Positions 29,020 to 37,463 of a stretch of DNA of 64,000 bases are shown in pieces. The DNA lies in the NCBI RefSeq assembly GCF_014205215.1, contig NZ_JACHNC010000001.1, forward strand, positions 129,001 through 193,000, read 5' to 3'. Source of the stretch: Actinoplanes lobatus (GTDB taxonomy: Bacteria > Actinomycetota > Actinomycetes > Mycobacteriales > Micromonosporaceae). The translations under genes were made by a program, and so were the position numbers. The first letter of the stretch is position 1. Each line of letters begins with the position of its first letter. The notes beneath the pieces are model-generated. The model was not told the origin of the DNA, did no database searches, and was given only the letters and a program-made list of their open reading frames with translations.

Positions 29020-30348
29020 ATGATCATCGGTTTGGTGGTGCACGCCGGCCATCGGGAGCGTTTCGCCGAGGCCGCGCGCACGCTCACCGGCGTCTCCTTC
29101 TCCTGGGCCGTCTACGAGAGCGAGGAGCAGATCCGCGACCGGGTCGGCGAGCTGCTGGCCACCGGCGGGCTCGACGGCCTGCTGCTCGGCCTGGTCCCCT
29201 GGTCGCGGGCCCGTGACCTGATCCCCGCCGGCCTGCCCGTCGCGGTCACCCGGTCGGCCGCTCTCGACCTGGCCCTGGCCTGGGCCCGGGCTCGCGGCAA
29301 CGGCTGGCCGGCCACCCCGGTCAGCATCGACACGTTCGCCACCGAGACGGTCGACGAGGTCGCCGCGGCGCTCGATCTCGACCGTTCCGCCGTCGCCACG
29401 CTGCCGTTCGACCCGGAGCAGTCGCTCGCCGAGGTGGTGCGGTTCCACCGTGCCCACCTGGACGGCACCGGCGCGGGTTATGTGATCACCGTGCGGACCG
29501 GTGTCGCCGCCGCCCTCGACGGCCGCGCCGCCGTCCTGCACGCGCTGGCCACCCCCGGCACGATCCGCGCCGACCTGCACGAGCTGGCTCTACGGATCCG
29601 TCGGCGGCGAGCCGACGAGCAGCGGTTCGCGGCCGCGGTCTTTCGCTCCCCGGAGACCGGCGCGCGAGCCGCCCTGCGCCGCGCTCTGGCGGAGGCCCCC
29701 GAGCTGGGCGACGCCTGGATCGAGGAGCACGGCACACGTGACGTGGTGGCGTTCGCGCCGGCCGCCGTCTTCGAGAGGTTCACCCGGCACTGGGTGACGG
29801 CCCCGGTCTCCTGGCACGACACCACCGAGCGCGAAGGCGGGCCGGTGGGCGCGTTCGCCGGGTTCGGCATCGGCCCCTCGGCCCGGCACAGCGTGTCCCT
29901 CGCCGAGCAGGCGGCCGACCGGGCCGAGCGCGACGGCGCCCCCACCGCCTACCTGATCACCGACGACGGCGTGGTGATCGGCCCGATGGGCGGTGCGGGC
30001 GGATCACCACTCACGTACACCTACCGGCAGCACGGCGGCCTGGAAGAGCTGGCCGGCCGGGCAGGCCTGAGCCCGGCCACACTGTCTCGTCTCACCGCGC
30101 TGGAGCGTTCCCTCGCGGGCCGGCCGGTCTCACCCGGCGAGGTGGCGGAGGCACTCGGCATCACCGACCCGAGCGGCCGGCGGCTCATCCGCAAGCTCAC
30201 CGAGGCGGGTCTGGCCGTCGCGGAGGGCAGCACCCAGCCACATCACAAGGGCCGCCCCGCCCGCCTCTACCGCCTGACGATCACCGCCGCGCTCACCGCG
30301 AGCGGCTCCCCCGCGGTGTCGTCGTCCGACGGCGGTGCTCAAGGATGA
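29020..30348 (+). CDS. Multidomain transcriptional regulator with C-terminal winged helix
   Basis: The start at ATG 29020 (M-I-I-G-L-V-V-H) is set by GGGGAGCGGCG, giving 442 residues. Residues 1-120 look like a Rossmann-type sensory domain (hydrophobic strands alternating with helices). The middle contains AFAGFGIGPSARHSVSLAEQ followed by APTAYLITDDG, resembling a degenerate nucleotide-cyclase/GGDEF core with no intact catalytic motif. The C-terminal ~80 residues (SPGEVAEALGITDPSGRRLI, then ARLYRL) form a winged HTH. Its stop overlaps the amidohydrolase start (ATGA), so it is in one operon with the amidohydrolase and RidA genes. The inducer is unknown; an intermediate of that pathway is a reasonable guess. 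Confidence 0.65.
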   Translation: MIIGLVVHAGHRERFAEAARTLTGVSFSWAVYESEEQIRDRVGELLATGGLDGLLLGLVPWSRARDLIPAGLPVAVTRSAALDLALAWARARGNGWPATPVSIDTFATETVDEVAAALDLDRSAVATLPFDPEQSLAEVVRFHRAHLDGTGAGYVITVRTGVAAALDGRAAVLHALATPGTIRADLHELALRIRRRRADEQRFAAAVFRSPETGARAALRRALAEAPELGDAWIEEHGTRDVVAFAPAAVFERFTRHWVTAPVSWHDTTEREGGPVGAFAGFGIGPSARHSVSLAEQAADRAERDGAPTAYLITDDGVVIGPMGGAGGSPLTYTYRQHGGLEELAGRAGLSPATLSRLTALERSLAGRPVSPGEVAEALGITDPSGRRLIRKLTEAGLAVAEGSTQPHHKGRPARLYRLTITAALTASGSPAVSSSDGGAQG

Positions 30349-31556
30349 GATTCGACCTGCTGCTGACCGGCGGCGATCAGGAGCTGGGGATCCGCGACGG
30401 GCGGATCGCGGCGGTCGGCACCGGCCTGCCCCGCGACGCACGCCGGGTCGTCGACGTGACCGGCCGCCTGGTCACCCCGGGCCTGATCGATCTGCACACG
30501 CATGTCGGGCCGGGCTACTGGGGGATCGATCCGGATGCCGTCGCCTGGCGGTCCGGGGTCACCACCTGGGTGGACGCGGGTTCGGCGGGAGCGTTCACGC
30601 TGGCCGGCCTGCGGCGCACCGCCGAGTCGGCCACCGTGCGGATCCCGGCGCTGCTCAACATCTCCGCGGTGGGGCTGGCCGGGCGCACCGGCGAGTGCCG
30701 CGATCCGGCGAACTGCGACACCGCCCTGGCGATCGACACGATCCAGGCGAACCGCGATCTGCTGGTCGGGGTGAAGGTCCGCATCGACGCCGACACGGTG
30801 GGCGACAACGGAGTGGAGCCGCTGCGCCGCGGGCTCGCGGCAGCGGACGCCTGCGGGGTGCCGGTCATGGTCCACATCGGCACGTCCCCGCCCGCACTGG
30901 GGGAGGTGCTCGATCTGCTGCGCCCCGGCGACATCGTGACGCACTGTGCGAGCGGCATCGCCACGCCGCTGGGCCCGGCGATCCGGGCCGCTGCCGAACG
31001 CGGTGTCCTGCTCGACATCGGCCACGGCTCCGGTGGGTTCGCCTTCGACGTGCTGGAGGCCCAACTCGAGGCGGGGCTGCTGCCGTTCACCGTCTCGACC
31101 GACCTGCACGCCCGGTCCCTGCACGGGCCGGCCTTCGACCTGCCGACCACCATGGCGAAGCTGCTCGCGGCCGGGATGACGCTGCCCGAGGTGGTTGCCG
31201 CGGCGACCACACACCCGGCGCGGGCGCTGGGCCTCCCCGGCGGTTCGCTCACGGTCGGCGCTCCGGCCGACTTCGCGATCTTCGAAGTACGGGAGGAGCC
31301 GTTCCCGGTCTCCGACGCGCACCGCCAGGTCCGGATCTCCCCGCTCCGCCTGATCAACCACTCCACCTATGTGGACGGCCGGCCGCTGCCGCCGAAGCTG
31401 TCCGCGCCGCCCGCGCCGTGGATCCCGCTGACCGACGCACAGCATGCCGCCCTGGCGCGCCGCGATCACGACATCCGTGCCCTGCTCACCACGCCACTCG
31501 TCGACGTCGACGGGCTGGCCGATCAGTTCCCGAGACCGAAACCGAGGAGTTCCTGA
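30345..31556 (+). CDS. Amidohydrolase/deacetylase family metallohydrolase (EF_0837/Atu3266-like)
   Basis: An amidohydrolase-superfamily enzyme of 403 residues. Metal ligands are H51-T-H53 in LIDLHTHVGPG. K144 in LLVGVKVRID is the likely carboxylated lysine. Further histidines sit in VMVHIGTSP, VTHCASG and DIGHGSGGF, and the catalytic Asp is in VSTDLHARS. This pattern is that of the dihydroorotase-like group annotated amidohydrolase/deacetylase, whose tested members deacylate small acyl compounds. The start is coupled to the regulator stop and the stop to the RidA start (TGATG). The substrate is unknown; an N-acyl-D-amino acid or acyl amino sugar derivative fits the neighbours (inference). Confidence 0.85.
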   Translation: MRFDLLLTGGDQELGIRDGRIAAVGTGLPRDARRVVDVTGRLVTPGLIDLHTHVGPGYWGIDPDAVAWRSGVTTWVDAGSAGAFTLAGLRRTAESATVRIPALLNISAVGLAGRTGECRDPANCDTALAIDTIQANRDLLVGVKVRIDADTVGDNGVEPLRRGLAAADACGVPVMVHIGTSPPALGEVLDLLRPGDIVTHCASGIATPLGPAIRAAAERGVLLDIGHGSGGFAFDVLEAQLEAGLLPFTVSTDLHARSLHGPAFDLPTTMAKLLAAGMTLPEVVAAATTHPARALGLPGGSLTVGAPADFAIFEVREEPFPVSDAHRQVRISPLRLINHSTYVDGRPLPPKLSAPPAPWIPLTDAQHAALARRDHDIRALLTTPLVDVDGLADQFPRPKPRSS

Positions 31557-31936
31557 TGCCCAAGCGCGCTGTGATGACCGACAAGGCGGCGCCCGCCGGA
31601 GGTCCCTACTCGCACGCCGTCGTCGCCGGCGACACGATCTATCTGGCCGGGGCGGTCCCCGCGCTGCCGGACGGCACCTGGGTGACCGGCAGCTTCGCCG
31701 AGCAGGCGCACGCGGCGTTCCGCAACCTGGCGGCGGTGGCCGAGGCCGCCGGTTCGAGCCTGGACGACGCCGTGCGGGTGGGTGTCTACCTGCGTGACTT
31801 AGGCGACTTCGCGGAGATGAACGAGATCTACCAGGAGTACATCAAGGGCGAGCACCGTCCCGTGCGCACGACGCTGCCCGTGCCGCTGGTCGGTTTCGAC
31901 ATCGAGATCGACGCCGTTCTCTACACCGGGCCATGA
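31556..31936 (+). CDS. ridA: RidA/YjgF family enamine/imine deaminase
   Basis: RidA proteins hydrolyse reactive enamines and imines released by PLP-dependent dehydratases. The 126 residues include GGPYSHAVVAGDTIYLAGAVP, the middle NLAAVAEAAGSSLDDAVRVGVYL, and the conserved end HRPVRTTLPVPL, where the arginine that binds the substrate carboxylate resides (R-x-T-L). The ATG overlaps the amidohydrolase stop and is preceded by GAGGAG. It is the third gene of the regulator-amidohydrolase-RidA operon. Its presence supports an enamine-forming step, perhaps by the PLP enzyme at 25156-26346. 44 bases separate it from the kinase gene. Confidence 0.9.
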   Translation: MPKRAVMTDKAAPAGGPYSHAVVAGDTIYLAGAVPALPDGTWVTGSFAEQAHAAFRNLAAVAEAAGSSLDDAVRVGVYLRDLGDFAEMNEIYQEYIKGEHRPVRTTLPVPLVGFDIEIDAVLYTGP

Positions 31937-31980
31937 GCGTGGACGGATAGCCGCGAACTCTCCTGGGTAGAGGGATATTC

Positions 31981-33837
31981 ATGCCTCACCCCGGAGAGTT
32001 GCTCGGCGGACGTTACCGGCTGGACGATCGCATCGCCTCCGGCGGCATGGGCGAGGTCTGGCAGGCGACCGACACCGTTCTGGGACGGGCCGTCGCGGTC
32101 AAGACCCTGCTCGCCGACCGGGCCAGCGATGCCGGCTTCCAGCGACGATTCCGGCACGAGGCGCGCGCGCTCGCGGCCCTGCGCCACCCCGGTGTGGTCG
32201 CGGTGTACGACTTCGGCAGCACCGGGACCGAGGACGCCTACCTGGTCATGGCCCGGGTCGACGGGCAGCCGCTGAACCGGATTCTGGCCGAGCGCGGCCA
32301 CCTCACCCCGGCCGAGACCATGTCGCTCGTGGCGCAGGCGGCCTCGGCCCTGGCGGCCGCACATACCGCCGGGATCGTGCACCGGGACGTCAAACCCGGC
32401 AACCTGCTGGTCGAGCCGGACGGCACGGTGGTCCTGGTCGACTTCGGGGTGGCGCGATCCGCCCATTCCGGCACCCTGACCGGGGCGCGGGAGGTGGTCG
32501 GGACCGCCCTCTACATCGCGCCGGAGCAGGTGACGGAGCGGGAGGCCGGGCCGGCCGCGGATATCTACGCGTTGGGTGCTCTGGCGTTCCACTGTCTTGC
32601 CGGGCGTCCGCCGTTCCTCGGCAAGAACCCGATCGCGATCGTCCTCCAGCATCTCGATCAGGAGCCGCCGCCGCTGCCGGACGACGTGTCGCCCGAGGTG
32701 AGCGGGCTCGTCCGTACCGCGCTGGCGAAGGATCCGGCGGCGCGCTTCCCGTCCGCCGGAGCCATGGCCGTGGCAGCCTCGGCAGCGGCCGCGGAACTCA
32801 CGAACCAGGCCGGGGAAGCACCCGCCCCAGCGACGCCGTTCGAGCCCGGCAACGGCGGTCTCGCGAAAACGAGGACCGGAGCGCCCTGGTTCGGCATCGC
32901 CGGAGTCGTCCCCGCCGGAACGACCCCGGAGGAAAGCGAGACCATCAGGCCGGGCTCGACCGGCGCGAGCCCCGCCGTCCCCGAGCAGCGATCGACCGCG
33001 CCGAGCCCGGCCCTGCCGAAGGCTCACACCACCGGCCAGACCGCGGCCGCAACGGAGGGCTGGGCCGCCACGCCGAACCCGGCCCTGCCGGAGGCCCTGC
33101 CGGAGGCCCTGCCGGAGGCCCTGCCGGAGGCCCTGCCGGAGGCCCTGCCGGAGGCCCTGCCGGAGGCCCTGCCGGAGGCCCTGCCGGAGGCCCTGCCGGA
33201 GGCCCTGCCGGAGGCTCACACCACCGGCCAGACTGCGGCCGTGACCGAGGGCTGGGCCGCCACGCCGAGCATCACCGCGGCGGACGGTCCGGACGGCACA
33301 GTGGCGCCGGGCGAAGGGGCCGGCGCCGGAACGGGCGCCGAAGGGGCCGGCGCCGGCATCGGCGGCGGGGCCGGGGAGCGGGGAGGAGCGTCCGGGGAGT
33401 GGATCCGGCGGCGGCAGCGGGTTCTCGCGGTGGCGGCGGCCGTGATCCTCGGGGTGGCCGGTGTGGTCGCCGCGGCGGATCCGTTCGGGCTCTTCGGTGG
33501 CCGGGAGCGGATCGACCGGGTCGTGCCCGAGGCTCCGGCGAGTTCGGCGCCCCGGACCGTGGAGCAGACGGACAGGGAAGCCGGGCCGGACAACAAGGCA
33601 GACTATCAGGACAAAACTCCGAAATCGAAGAAGTCTGCCAGTCCCGAACCGAGCCGGACGCCCACCCGGCCCGCGGAGAGCGGGACCGAGCCGACCACGG
33701 AGCCGACGACCGGGGAACCGTCCACACCGGAGCAGACGCCCGACGGCGACGAGACCAGCGGGCCCAGGGAGGACGAGACCGAAACCGACCGGAACGAGGC
33801 CGCTGACCCGGCCGACCGGCTCGTGAACAACCGATGA
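31981..33837 (+). CDS. Membrane Ser/Thr protein kinase 1 with LPEA-repeat linker
   Basis: A PknB-like (Hanks-type) kinase of 618 residues. The kinase domain spans about residues 10-270, with the glycine loop [10 protein letters not shown]41 (VAVK), catalytic loop HRDVKPGN (134-141), DFG 154-156, and [12 protein letters not shown] in the activation segment. A long linker contains eleven L-P-E-A tetrapeptides (369-412), bracketed by two copies of an HTTGQTAA(A/V)TEGWAATP motif. One membrane helix follows at about 481-499, then a short charged, Pro/Thr-rich exterior of about 115 residues without a recognisable sensor domain. GTAGAGGG precedes the ATG. It is upstream of and parallel to acyltransferase A. 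It is a close paralogue of the kinase at 36095. Confidence 0.92.
   Translation: MPHPGELLGGRYRLDDRIASGGMGEVWQATDTVLGRAVAVKTLLADRASDAGFQRRFRHEARALAALRHPGVVAVYDFGSTGTEDAYLVMARVDGQPLNRILAERGHLTPAETMSLVAQAASALAAAHTAGIVHRDVKPGNLLVEPDGTVVLVDFGVARSAHSGTLTGAREVVGTALYIAPEQVTEREAGPAADIYALGALAFHCLAGRPPFLGKNPIAIVLQHLDQEPPPLPDDVSPEVSGLVRTALAKDPAARFPSAGAMAVAASAAAAELTNQAGEAPAPATPFEPGNGGLAKTRTGAPWFGIAGVVPAGTTPEESETIRPGSTGASPAVPEQRSTAPSPALPKAHTTGQTAAATEGWAATPNPALPEALPEALPEALPEALPEALPEALPEALPEALPEALPEALPEAHTTGQTAAVTEGWAATPSITAADGPDGTVAPGEGAGAGTGAEGAGAGIGGGAGERGGASGEWIRRRQRVLAVAAAVILGVAGVVAAADPFGLFGGRERIDRVVPEAPASSAPRTVEQTDREAGPDNKADYQDKTPKSKKSASPEPSRTPTRPAESGTEPTTEPTTGEPSTPEQTPDGDETSGPREDETETDRNEAADPADRLVNNR
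33085..33216 (+). repeat. 12-bp minisatellite, 11 copies, in kinase 1
   Basis: Eleven contiguous copies of CTGCCGGAGGCC (last copy ends GGCT), each encoding L-P-E-A, with almost no variation. In-frame 12-base units allow copy-number change without frameshift. The array sits in the disordered linker between kinase domain and membrane helix. Near-identity of the units suggests recent expansion. Confidence 0.97.
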
Positions 33838-33929
33838 AAGAGCTGTGTGCAAGCTTTGGGCCGAATATGTAAGATCTCTCAGCTAACCCTCCGGGCGGAC
33901 CGGCGGCACTGAGTTCCCTTAGGCAGGAC

Positions 33930-36062
33930 ATGTCGGTTATCCACGACACGCAAACCGCGGCACTCCGACCGGAGAACGAGGTCAGGCCGGCCCAGCCACA
34001 CCTCAGGTTCCGGCCGGACATCGAGGGCATGCGGGCCGTCGCGGTGACTCTCGTGGTGCTGTCGCATGCCGGGATCGCGGGGCTGGCCGGGGGCTACGTC
34101 GGTGTCGACGTGTTCTTCGTGATCTCCGGCTTCCTGATCACCACGCTGCTGCTCAAGGAGCTGACCCGGACCGGCCGGATCTCGCTGGCCACCTTCTACG
34201 CCCGGCGCGCCACCCGGCTGTTGCCCGCGTCGACCGTGGTTCTGCTGGTCACCGTGGTGGGCAGCTGGCTGTGGCTGCCGGCGACCCGGTTCCCGTCGAT
34301 CGCCTCGGACGCGATCTACGCGACCTTCTACGGGATCAACTGGCGGCTGGCGCACGAGGGCGTCCAGTACATGAACGCCGACGCCGCCCCGTCCCCGCTG
34401 CAGCACTTCTGGTCGCTGGCGGTGGAGGAGCAGTTCTACCTGGTCTGGCCGCTGCTCCTGCTGATCTTCGCGCTGCTGTGGGGCAAACGCCGTGCCGCGG
34501 TGGTCGTCACCCTGTGCCTGGTCGTGGTGGCGTCGCTGATCACCAGCATCCAGGTGACCGAGTCGTCGGCGCCGTGGGCGTACTTCGGGGCGCACACCCG
34601 GGCCTGGGAGCTGGGCATCGGCGCCCTGGTGGCGATCGGCGCGAGCCGGCTGGCCGGCCTGCCCCGGCCGCTGGCCGCCGGCCTGACCTGGGCGGGTCTC
34701 GCGGCTGTGGTGGCCTCGGCGCTGATGTACGACGAGGCCACCCCGTTCCCCGGTTCGGCCGCGGCCCTGCCGGTGCTGGGCGCCGCGGCGATCATCGCCG
34801 GCGGCTGCGCGGCACCCCGCGGCGGCGCCGTGACCCTGCTCGGCACCTGGCCGTTCCAGCAGATCGGCAAGTACTCCTACAGCTGGTACCTGTGGCACTG
34901 GCCGATCCTGATGATCGTCCCGTCCATGCTGGACGTGGAACCGAACGTACCGCTCAACCTCGGCCTGTCGGCGGGCGCGCTGGTGCTGGCGATCGGGTCG
35001 TACCACCTGGTGGAGAATCCGGTCCGGAACCACGCGTGGGTCAAGAAGGGCGCCCGCCGCGGTATCGCGGTCGGTCTGGCCCTGTCGATGACCGCCGCCC
35101 TGGTCGCGCAGGCCGGCGCCATGAAGCCGCCGCAGCTGGCCAAGGGCGACGCGGCCGTGAACACCGCCAAGGCGGTGGCGGCGGCCGCCGAACCGGAGGC
35201 GGAGCTCAAGCGGATCATCGCCGAGTCGGCCGGCATGGGTGAGCTGCCGGCGAACGTCACGCCGAAGGTGCAGCGCGCCCACTACGACCTGCCGAAGTAC
35301 TACCCGAGCAAGTGTCACCTGGAGTACGCGGACGTGACCGCCCCCGGCGAGTGCGTCTTCGGCGACCCGGCCGGCAAGGAGATGGTGTACCTGTTCGGCG
35401 ACTCGCACGCCGCGCACTGGTACCCGGCCATGGACGCGATCGCCGAACAGCACGGCTGGAGGCTGATGGTCCGCACCAAGAGCGCCTGCCAGGCGCCGGT
35501 GGTCCGGACGTACGCCCAGGTCTTCAAGCGCCCGTACGACGAGTGCAGCCAGTGGCGCGACACCGTCCTCGCCGAGATCAAGCGGACCCACCCGAAGATG
35601 GTGGTGATCGCCTCGAACGGCAACAACAACGGCGGCCTCCTGGACGCGGCCGGCAACCGGATCGACGAGGGCACCGCCGAGGAGCGGGACGCGCTGTGGG
35701 TGGCCGGCTGGGCCGCCACCTTCAAGGCCATCAGGGCCAAGGGCACCGCGCTCGTGATGATCGAGGACACCCCGTGGCCGGGCAAGGACGCTCCGGAGTG
35801 CCTGGCCGCCCATTCGGACCGGGCGTCGAAGTGCGCCCGCCCGGCGGCCGAGGCGTTCGCCTTCCCGCCGCGGCAGGCGCTGGTGTCGCAGCAGGCCCGG
35901 AAGAGCGGGGTCACGGTGATCGAGACCCGGCCGTGGTTCTGTGCCGGCGACGTCTGCCCGGCCGTGGTCGGCAACATCCTGACCTGGCGGGACAGCAGCC
36001 ACATCACCACCCGGTACGCCGCGATGCTGGCCCCGCTCCTGGACGCCCGCCTCCCGATCTAG
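33930..36062 (+). CDS. Membrane O-acyltransferase with SGNH domain, copy A (OafA/YrhL-like)
   Basis: An acyltransferase-3 family protein of 710 residues. It begins RPDIEGMRAVAVTLVVLSHA with catalytic His46, then GGYVGVDVFFVISGFLIT, FYARRATRLLPA, and LQHFWSLAVEEQFYLVWPLL. About ten membrane helices reach residue ~400. The periplasmic C-terminal part is an SGNH hydrolase-like domain: GDSH with Ser492, FKRPYDECSQWR, and the late D-S-S-H-I-T-T-R-Y motif. Such fusions transfer acetyl or similar groups to surface glycans or peptidoglycan. The leader CTTAGGCAGGACATG matches that of copy B. It lies between two Ser/Thr kinases. The acceptor is unknown. Confidence 0.92.
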   Translation: MSVIHDTQTAALRPENEVRPAQPHLRFRPDIEGMRAVAVTLVVLSHAGIAGLAGGYVGVDVFFVISGFLITTLLLKELTRTGRISLATFYARRATRLLPASTVVLLVTVVGSWLWLPATRFPSIASDAIYATFYGINWRLAHEGVQYMNADAAPSPLQHFWSLAVEEQFYLVWPLLLLIFALLWGKRRAAVVVTLCLVVVASLITSIQVTESSAPWAYFGAHTRAWELGIGALVAIGASRLAGLPRPLAAGLTWAGLAAVVASALMYDEATPFPGSAAALPVLGAAAIIAGGCAAPRGGAVTLLGTWPFQQIGKYSYSWYLWHWPILMIVPSMLDVEPNVPLNLGLSAGALVLAIGSYHLVENPVRNHAWVKKGARRGIAVGLALSMTAALVAQAGAMKPPQLAKGDAAVNTAKAVAAAAEPEAELKRIIAESAGMGELPANVTPKVQRAHYDLPKYYPSKCHLEYADVTAPGECVFGDPAGKEMVYLFGDSHAAHWYPAMDAIAEQHGWRLMVRTKSACQAPVVRTYAQVFKRPYDECSQWRDTVLAEIKRTHPKMVVIASNGNNNGGLLDAAGNRIDEGTAEERDALWVAGWAATFKAIRAKGTALVMIEDTPWPGKDAPECLAAHSDRASKCARPAAEAFAFPPRQALVSQQARKSGVTVIETRPWFCAGDVCPAVVGNILTWRDSSHITTRYAAMLAPLLDARLPI

Positions 36063-36094
36063 GCGAACGGGCATGGATCGTAGAAGATGAATCC

Positions 36095-37369
36095 ATGCCC
36101 GGCCCGGGAGAGTCGCTTGGCGGGCGATACCGGTTGGAGGACCGGATCGCCGCCGGGGGCATGGGCGAGGTCTGGCGGGCCGTCGACACCGTCCTGAACC
36201 GTCCGGTCGCGGTGAAGATGCTGCTGGCCGGAACTGCCGGGGAGGCGAGTTTCCGCCAGCGCTTCGAGCACGAGGCGCGGGCGATGGCCGCGCTGCGGCA
36301 TCCGGGTGTCGCCGCGGTGTACGACTACGGCAGCACCGGCGAGGGCGCGTTCCTGGTGATGGCCCGCATCGACGGCCAGTCGCTGGACCAGCGGCTGAAC
36401 GAGCGCGGCCCGCTGTCCCCCGCCGAGACCATGGCGGTGGTCGCCCAGGCGGGCCGGGCCCTGCACGCCGCGCACCGGGCGGGCATCGTGCACCGGGACG
36501 TCACGCCCGGCAATCTGATCATCGAGCCGGACGGCAACGTGGTGCTGGTCGACTTCGGGGTGGCCCGTTCGGCGACGTCGCAGACCCTGACCGGCGCCCG
36601 CAACGTCGTGGGAACGGCCTGCTACATCGCCCCTGAGCAGGTGTCCAAGCAGGTGGTCGGCCCGGCCGCCGACCTGTACGCGCTGGGCGCCGTCGCCTAC
36701 CACTGTCTGACCGGGGCTCCCCCGTTCACCGGCGACGACGCTGTCACGATCGCGCTGCGCCACGTCTCGGAGGTGCCGCCGCCGCTCCCTTCGGCCGTTC
36801 CGGCGCCGGTCCGCGAGCTGGTCGAGCAGGCTCTCGCGAAGGATCCCACCGACCGGGCCCCCTCGGCCGCCGCGATGGCCGCCGCGGCGACGAACGCGGC
36901 GGGCGGCGACGACGTGGTGCGTGCCGCGCTTCTGGCCACCGAGCCGGTCACCGCCCCGATCCCGCGCCGGCCGCCCATCCGGACACCGGTCGACGAGAGC
37001 CCGGTGATCCCCGCGCGACGACCCGCACGCTGGCTGCCGATCCTCACGGTCGTACTGACGTTGCTCGCCGTCTCGATGTTCGCGCTCACCGTGGCCGATG
37101 CGCTCGGCTGGTTCCCGGTCGGGCCCGCGGCGACCTCGCCCACCCCGGCCGGCTCGCCGAGCCCGACCGGTTTCCCGAGCGTGTCCGCCACCCCGTCGCC
37201 GTCGATCTCCACCGGCCGCAAACCTCCACCGGCGACCCGTCCGCGCTCCCCGCGACCGTCGGCCACCAGCCCTTCCGCCAGCAGCAGCGTCTCCTCCCCG
37301 CCCACGAGCGAGTCCCCGGACGCCCCGGAGAGCCCGGCCCCGGACGGCCCTTCCGCCGATGCGGGCTGA
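36095..37369 (+). CDS. Membrane Ser/Thr protein kinase 2
   Basis: A Hanks-type kinase of 424 residues, start ATG 36095 (M-P-G-P-G-E-S-L-G-G-R-Y). The glycine loop is IAAGGMGEV, then K41, and the catalytic loop reads HRDVTPGN (133-140), with Thr137 where most kinases have Lys. DFG lies at 153-155 and GTACYIAPEQ in the activation segment. One membrane helix follows at about 313-335, then a Ser/Pro/Thr-rich exterior of about 90 residues without a folded sensor. It is closely similar to kinase 1 through the kinase domain, indicating duplication. It lies 32 bases after acyltransferase A on the same strand, so likely co-transcribed, and is convergent with the P450 gene. Confidence 0.92.
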   Translation: MPGPGESLGGRYRLEDRIAAGGMGEVWRAVDTVLNRPVAVKMLLAGTAGEASFRQRFEHEARAMAALRHPGVAAVYDYGSTGEGAFLVMARIDGQSLDQRLNERGPLSPAETMAVVAQAGRALHAAHRAGIVHRDVTPGNLIIEPDGNVVLVDFGVARSATSQTLTGARNVVGTACYIAPEQVSKQVVGPAADLYALGAVAYHCLTGAPPFTGDDAVTIALRHVSEVPPPLPSAVPAPVRELVEQALAKDPTDRAPSAAAMAAAATNAAGGDDVVRAALLATEPVTAPIPRRPPIRTPVDESPVIPARRPARWLPILTVVLTLLAVSMFALTVADALGWFPVGPAATSPTPAGSPSPTGFPSVSATPSPSISTGRKPPPATRPRSPRPSATSPSASSSVSSPPTSESPDAPESPAPDGPSADAG

Positions 37370-37421
37370 GATCAAAAATCAAGATCAAGACCCGGCGACG
37401 GTACGGGGTACCGAAGGCGAT

Positions 37422-37456
37422 TCGTGGCGCCGGACCGGACCGGCCCGGCGCCACGA
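37422..37456. terminator. Hairpin between convergent kinase 2 and P450 genes
   Basis: A 12-bp perfect stem TCGTGGCGCCGG/CCGGCGCCACGA with an 11-base loop lies between the two stop codons. It is symmetrical and may serve both transcripts. There are no T-tracts. Confidence 0.65.
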
Positions 37457-37463
37457 CGGCCGG

